Source of the DNA: Rhizophagus clarus
Lineage: Eukaryota > Glomeromycota > Glomeromycetes > Glomerales > Glomeraceae
Assembly (NCBI GenBank): GCA_015698045.1
Contig: BLAL01000087.1
Location: 558,001-622,000 of the forward strand
Reading direction: 5' to 3'
Length of the DNA: 64,000 nucleotides
Made by a program: the position numbers and the translations under genes. Below the pieces are notes generated by a model. The model was not told the origin of the DNA. It saw only the letters and a program-made list of their open reading frames with translations, and ran no database searches. Positions 59,540 to 64,000 of the stretch are shown here, piece after piece; positions within the stretch are counted from its first letter, which is position 1; each line of letters starts with the position of its first letter.

Positions 59540-59850
59540 GTTTTTTATGAAACATGCGTTATAATCTGGCGCATGTTTTTTTGAGAAACATGCGCTATAA
59601 TCTGGCGCATGTTTTTTTGAGAAACATGCGCTATAATCTGGCGCATGTTTTTTTGAGAAACATGCGCTATAATCTGGCGCATGTTTTTTTGAGAAACATG
59701 CGCTATAATCTGGCGCATGTTTTTTTGAGAAACATGCGTTATAATCTGGCGCATGTTTTTTTGAGAAACATGCGTTATAATCTGGCGCATGTTTTTTTGA
59801 GAAACATGCGTTATAATCTGGCGCATGTTTTTTTTGGGAAACATGCATTA
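59540..59850. repeat. Right-arm tandem array, 36-bp unit, about 8 copies
   Basis: Nearly identical 36-bp units. Each contains a perfect 10-bp stem, GCGCATGTTT with AAACATGCGC, and a 7-base loop TTTTGAG, joined by TATAATCTG. The period is divisible by three and stop-free, so both strands show repetitive open frames (a 12-residue repeat MRYNLAHVFLRN). These are not taken as genes. Confidence 0.85.
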
Positions 59851-60045
59851 TACCTAGTGCATGTTATATCGGCAGCTGAATTAGCACTTGCGATAGTGTG
59901 CTGAAATTAACGTTAATTTCAAACTATATCACGTGATTTATAATGCTGCCCATGGGCTGCCCATTAAAGGTTATAACCTATGCACCTGTGACACAAATAA
60001 TGAGGTTATAACCTTTGATGATCACCTTGATGGGGTGTTCAATAA

Positions 60046-60555
60046 ATATTGTTAATCACATGGAAATCTGTGCGACAGAATGATATTTCACATGTATTAG
60101 CACTTTATAATTAAAATTTTCTCATTAACACACCGACTCGAAAACCAAAACTGTTGGGTCAGTTCTACTTGAACTTAGCAGTTAACCCAACAGTATCAAA
60201 GGAAACGTCTCAAAGAGTTGAAAAGGAAGAAAAGACCTACACATACAAAAGATTATATTTAAAAAATAATACTTAATTTTTTTTTGAGCCTAAAAGATTA
60301 TATTTAAAAAATAATACTCAATTTTTTTTTTTAACCTAAAAAACCCATAAAAACGCTATGATGTCTGAATACAATACCTCTACTAGTTCTATGGAAAAAA
60401 ATGTTTCTATGAATGCTAAGCAGGTTCAAATTTTCAAAACAAAAGATCTTATCAATTTATCGGCAAATCCATGTTGATTACTTATTTCTGGTAACTGAAG
60501 TTTTACTAATATTAATAAGTAATAGGCAATTACAACATTGTATGGTCATCAGATT
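60046..60555. other. Spacer with a hairpin and a short tandem duplication
   Basis: An inverted repeat ACTGTTGGGT / ACCCAACAGT lies at 60150-60194. A 50-bp direct duplication (AAAAGATTATATTTAAAAAA followed by TAATACT) lies at 60248-60345. 60505-60530 (ACTAATATTAATAAGTAAT) is echoed at 62267-62287 near the Helitron 3' end. No gene. Confidence 0.5.
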
Positions 60556-60839
60556 TTTTCACGCATTCCCTTTCCCTAATGTGTCCTTTCATTCTTTCCC
60601 TTCTCCATTAGTTTCACATTAATAGAATATACCTATTTTTGGAAAACGGTAACTATTGTATTCTATTTTAATTTAATTTTAAAAAAATCTTTTTAATATT
60701 TTCTACTTTATAGATTTCTGACTCATGTTAATTCCCATGTATAAGTGTGCAAACGTGTGAATATGTGAGTGCGTAAGAATGTGAGTGTGGTGATAAATTT
60801 TATGACAAAAACCTAATTGTTAATTAGGTAACTTTTTCG

Positions 60840-62250
60840 CGATTTTTTGGTATGTATTTTTTTCTTTATTTTTCTTTATTTATTTTACTAGATCTTTATT
60901 TTTTTTTGGTTTTTTTTTCTGGATGTAGAATTTTGGCAAGTAAAAAAATCTTTTTCAGTTTATTATTATTTTAATGAATATAATAATTAATTGTTTATTT
61001 TTTAGACGTTTTTTTGATTCTTTGGGAACAGCTATCTGGCAAGTAGAAAAAAAACTTTTTTTCGGCTTTATTTTAACAAACATTACTAATTATTCGTTTT
61101 TTTTTTATTTTTTCTTTCTTCAGACATTGCAGGATAAAACATTAAGAGCATGACTAATAAAGATAGAAGCTAGAGGAAGCATCCAGAGGCTATGTTTACG
61201 AAGCATATGAATAAGATTTACAAGTTAATTTTGCATACTGTGATTATATATAAAAACCAAAGTCAACCAGAAATTTATCTTTCTGCACGTGTAAGTATGT
61301 GGGTGTGTGAGTGATGTATTGTTTTCTTTCAACGAAACATATAAAAGATGTTAATTGTTATTTCTTTTTTTTTTTAATAGGCAGCTCTTCGGTTTTTTAG
61401 ATGTAGTATTTTGGTTCTTTTTTCCATTTATTTAATAAAACTTTACTAATGTTTTGTTTTTCTTTCTTTTTTTAGACAGTCGGTTGTTTAAAATATTAGG
61501 ACATGTGGGAAAATTGGTAAGGGAAGTTAAAAAAAAAGATTTATTTATTTTTAAATTAATAACCTTTTAACTAAGTGTTTCAACATTTGTCCTTTTTCTT
61601 TATTTTGTAGACAACCGGTTCTTTGAATTTTGAATAATGCATAGGAAATTTGGTGAGGTGGTTTTTACTATTACTTTAAACTAATTTTTTTAACGAAACG
61701 GTACTAATATTTTGCTTTTTCCTTTTTTTTAGATGGTTGATACGACTTTAGAGTTTAGATCTTTAAAAGCATGAGCTTTCATATATATTGGCAAGTAAAA
61801 AAAAGATTTTATTTTTTTTTTCTTTTTTATTTTAACAAACATTACTAATTTTCGTTTTACTTTATTTCTTTTTTTTAGGGTATTGTATTGAAAAAAATAA
61901 TAGTAAAATTGTGGTGGTCACGCGTGGAATACAAAAAAATTGTTTTTGTTTATTTAATTTAACGAACATTACCAACTCTTCGTTTATCTAATTTTTAGAC
62001 CGTTTTCTCAAGTCCCTTCAGGTATGGGAAGTCAGAAAGTAAAAAATGTCTTTTTATTTATACATATAATAATTTTTTGTTTTTTTGTTTTTTTCATTTT
62101 TTAGGCATGCGGATAATGTCCTATATGATTTATATCCTGAATAAAATAAAGAAAACCTCTAGAGGTGTGTATTGGTTTTTTTTTGGAGAAAATTTTTTAA
62201 CAAAATGATTATTAACATTCGTATTTTTTTTTTTTGGATAGACCAAAAAT
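60840..62250 (+). other. Micro-exon-like array 4, degenerate, with GC donors
   Basis: Islands with the same core as arrays 1 and 2 include 60892-60935, 61006-61038, 61381-61413 (33 bp, open, AALRFFRCSIL), 61476-61516, 61611-61652 and 61733-61790. Spacers carry ACAAACATTACTAAT and TTTTTTTAG. Three islands end in GGCAAGTA (at 60935, 61038 and 61790), a GC-type donor. Most islands here have stops in the phase-0 frame, so this array looks decayed or non-coding. It lies just upstream of a Helitron 3' end and follows a C/T-rich leader at 60560-60610. Confidence 0.35.
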
Positions 62251-62354
62251 TGGCATTTCATTTTGCTAATACTAATAAGTAATTAATAAATTACATGTAA
62301 TTGCTATCTATATTGGCATTACTTCCTTTAACATATATTATATTGATTTAAATA

Positions 62355-62383
62355 CCCAGTGCGAAGCAATGGGCGACCGCTAG
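62355..62383 (+). mobile_element. Helitron 3' terminus
   Basis: A hairpin CCCAGTGCGAAGCAATGGG at 62355-62373 is followed by CGACCGCTAG, ending at 62383, then host T. Copy B of repeat R1 shows the uninterrupted site (ACATATAA|TTTAAACTAAAT at about 44505), so the 3' junction is exact. The 5' end was not found. The element may contain array 4 and start near or upstream of 60480. Confidence 0.6.
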
Positions 62384-62834
62384 TTTAAACTAAATAAATT
62401 TTATGTATTCGTTATAAATAAATTTAAAAAAAATTATAAAATACATAATATCTTATTAAATGGTTTTAATTTTTACATAAAATTTAGACTAAGTAATGCA
62501 TCAGTTATAAATTTAAAAACATTAACGAACAATAATTAAATACACGGGTTTAAAAATTATAAATGTAATATAAATTTTATTAAGTGATTTATTAAATTTA
62601 TAGAACTCAAAAAATCTTCAGGCTTGACTTTGTTTTTAGTGAAAGGTACGTCTGACGTTTTGAGAATGAGGCACAGTCAGATTAATCTGCGTCTAAAAAA
62701 TAGAATACTAAAAAAGTGTTAGTAGATATTTCCATATCAAACGATGTACTCTGCCGATCCTATAATCCTGGCCAGAAATCATAGTGGTCGTACTTATCAT
62801 TCGAACAAGGTTAAGGAACCCCCCCTCCTACTAG
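62384..62834 (+). repeat. Dispersed repeat R1, copy C, truncated at both ends by insertions
   Basis: Nearly identical to 44506-44970 except that about 20 bases after the potential stem are missing. The left part is cut off by the Helitron end, and the right part by the TA-flanked transposon after CTACTAG at 62834. Confidence 0.85.
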
Positions 62835-62836
62835 TA

Positions 62837-64000
62837 TAGTTGGAGACACAACAAATCATCAAGTTGTTTCAAATCGAGATTTTCTAAAAATCACGTGACA
62901 TTTATAATACTAATTTGCGATTGGTTAAAATAAAAACATGGAATCACCATATCGGGAAATGTTTTACTTTATTAATTCATCAATATTTTCAAAAATAAAA
63001 TCTGGAACAGCTCGATGCGATTTATATTTTTTTAGCACATATTCAGCTTGCATACCTGTTAATCCTTTTCGATAGCAATCCATAAATTTTGCTGATTTTT
63101 GTGCATATTTTCGTATATGGTCTAAAGGAACCGAATCTAATGCTCGTGGAACTGTTTCTTGTAAACCTTTCCAAGTATAATTGCAATGCTGCCGAGCATA
63201 ACGTTTTGAAGCTCCCCAGTACATTTCAATATAGTTGAGTTCACAGTGAAATTTGGGGTAAAATATAACTTTATGTCCAAGTTCTTCAATAACTTCTTGC
63301 AATATTGGTTTTTGATTAAGAAAATCCTCTTGAGCAGCCAAAACATGACGTGCACAACACCTTGGATTTTTTATTGATACCTCTTTATTACCACAAAATC
63401 CTTTTAATCCAGATCCCCATAAACCACGTTCTTGCAAAATTACTCTCATTCCTTTTGGTTTTCCACGGAGGTTTTCATCTGGATAATTGGCAGGAAACAC
63501 CATACTTTGAACTTGTCCATTAAAAATGGTATCGCGCATTATTGGCTGTTTTCCACCAGGATTAAGATTCATATACACTGCATTAAGAGTGTCATCAGCT
63601 AATTTGGCATGGCTGGAAGAATTATCAAATGCAAATACTGCAACCATTCCAGGGTGCGTTTTTTCAAAAATTGGAATTGCTCGAGTTTTAATCTATAATT
63701 GCAAAAGGATTTTTAGACATTTATTTTGCTTTAACTGTTTTTTAATATACATACCTGATCAATTAATTGATCAATATTCCACCATCCATCAAAATTTTTT
63801 CCAGGATTAATTATAACACGTGCTTCATGTGGAATTCCATCGTCAACAACATCACTGCTTAATTTTAATCTTCCGATAGTATCTGTTAGGAAGTCACTGA
63901 CATGAATAGATCGTCCTTGTCCTTTTTTTCGTAACGGTTGCTCATTTTTGGGTCTCCAACCAGATTTCTGTCCATCATTTGATTGGAAAGTCGTTTCATC
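62837..64000. mobile_element. TA-inserting DDE transposon, one end in window
   Basis: Copy B reads CTACTAG|TA|GTAATC. Copy C reads CTACTAG|TA| and then TAGTTGGAGACACAACAAAT. This marks insertion at a TA dinucleotide (62835-62836). The first 120 bases contain ATCACGTGAC, and the transposase gene lies beyond. The other end is outside the window. TA targets and the enzyme type fit the Tc1/mariner/IS630 supergroup. Confidence 0.65.
62964..64000 (-). CDS. DDE transposase (Tc1/mariner-like supergroup), N-terminus outside window
   Basis: Reverse strand: exon 63755 to beyond 64000, then exon 63692-62964 ending with TAA; the 62-bp GT-AG intron is phase 0. The visible 325 residues include the first acidic site (DETTFQSNDGQ) right at the window edge, a central segment IINPGKNFDGWWNIDQLI, the second Asp in FAFDNSSSHAKLADD, and the third site in FHCELNYIEMYWG. 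All three acidic residues are present, and I see no stop or frameshift, so the enzyme may be active. It would cut and join DNA at TA sites. The N-terminal DNA-binding region is not visible. Confidence 0.8.

Larger units (their letters stand above)
56515..60037. mobile_element. 3.5-kb non-autonomous transposon with very long inverted repeats and 8-bp TSD
   Basis: The ends CACCCCATCAAGGTGATCAT and its inverse at 60018-60037 open near-identical arms. The identical 8-mer TTCAATAA flanks both sides (56507-56514 and 60038-60045). The first 180 bases of each arm are almost perfectly inverted and include ATCACGTGAT and GGTTATAACC palindromes. Inside, each arm becomes a tandem array of CATG-hairpin units. 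The centre (57421-59340) is AT-rich without coding capacity. An 8-bp duplication fits hAT, and a Mutator-like or foldback element is the alternative. The parent enzyme is unknown. Confidence 0.8.

Noticed and set aside
59471-59904. Open frames of 99-125 codons on both strands
   Set aside because: A 36-bp stop-free tandem unit makes several frames open at once. The peptides are 12-residue repeats inside a transposon arm.
1-64000. tRNA, rRNA or CRISPR loci
   Set aside because: No cloverleaf with a GGTTCGAATCC arm, no rRNA core sequence, and no repeat-spacer array with conserved repeats. The tandem arrays seen are transposon or minisatellite in nature.

Overview
The window looks like nuclear DNA of an arbuscular mycorrhizal fungus of the Rhizophagus/Glomus type. 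I infer this from strong AT-richness, short GT-AG introns, and a gene mix typical of that group: an expanded BTB-BACK-TLDc family, a TKL-like kinase tail, an F-box/LRR-type gene, a Crinkler-like remnant, a P450, and dense mostly non-autonomous transposons. No database search was possible, so the species is an inference.

Layout. 1-330 is the end of a kinase gene. 1.9-8.2 kb holds two forward BTB-BACK-TLDc genes separated by a 2-kb inverted-repeat element (4146-6107). 10.2-11.4 kb is a broken Crinkler-like gene. 11.4-17.5 kb is gene-poor with a probable hAT transposase scrap. 17.5-19 kb is a reverse-strand F-box gene with a broken C-terminus. 19.6-22.5 kb holds a 223-bp MITE and dispersed repeats. 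22.9-36.1 kb is a second BTB-BACK-TLDc cluster: one forward pseudogene and three reverse genes, one with a single frameshift. It is interrupted by a decayed Harbinger transposon and a CCGGA-rich mobile element. 38.5-40.4 kb is a six-exon cytochrome P450. 41.5-42.5 kb is a small Helitron next to another BTB-TLDc pseudogene. From 44 kb onward the window is nested repeats and transposons, ending in a DDE transposase gene cut by the window edge.

The most unusual structure is a set of arrays of very short exon-like islands (22-81 bp) at 48.0-49.8, 50.6-51.1, 51.6-52.8 and, more degenerate, 60.9-61.9 kb; a related trio lies at 5.75-6.0 kb. Each island is bounded by AG and GT (or GC) and separated by about 50-190 bp of intron-like sequence with a pyrimidine tract and often a TACTAAC-like branch site inside a small palindrome. 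By hand-delimited count, 14 of 20 islands in the first three arrays are divisible by three, and most are open in the phase-0 frame. One set (48023-48576) joins into a complete 67-codon frame from ATG to stop. Two arrays lie inside a CACTA-like transposon that is itself nested in another transposon with a 3-bp target duplication. This resembles a micro-exon gene system carried by mobile elements. It needs transcript evidence.

The BTB-BACK-TLDc genes share one intron position, at an Arg codon in the BTB domain, and related upstream motifs. They are best read as a locally duplicating and decaying family. The other host genes show no operon-like or pathway linkage.
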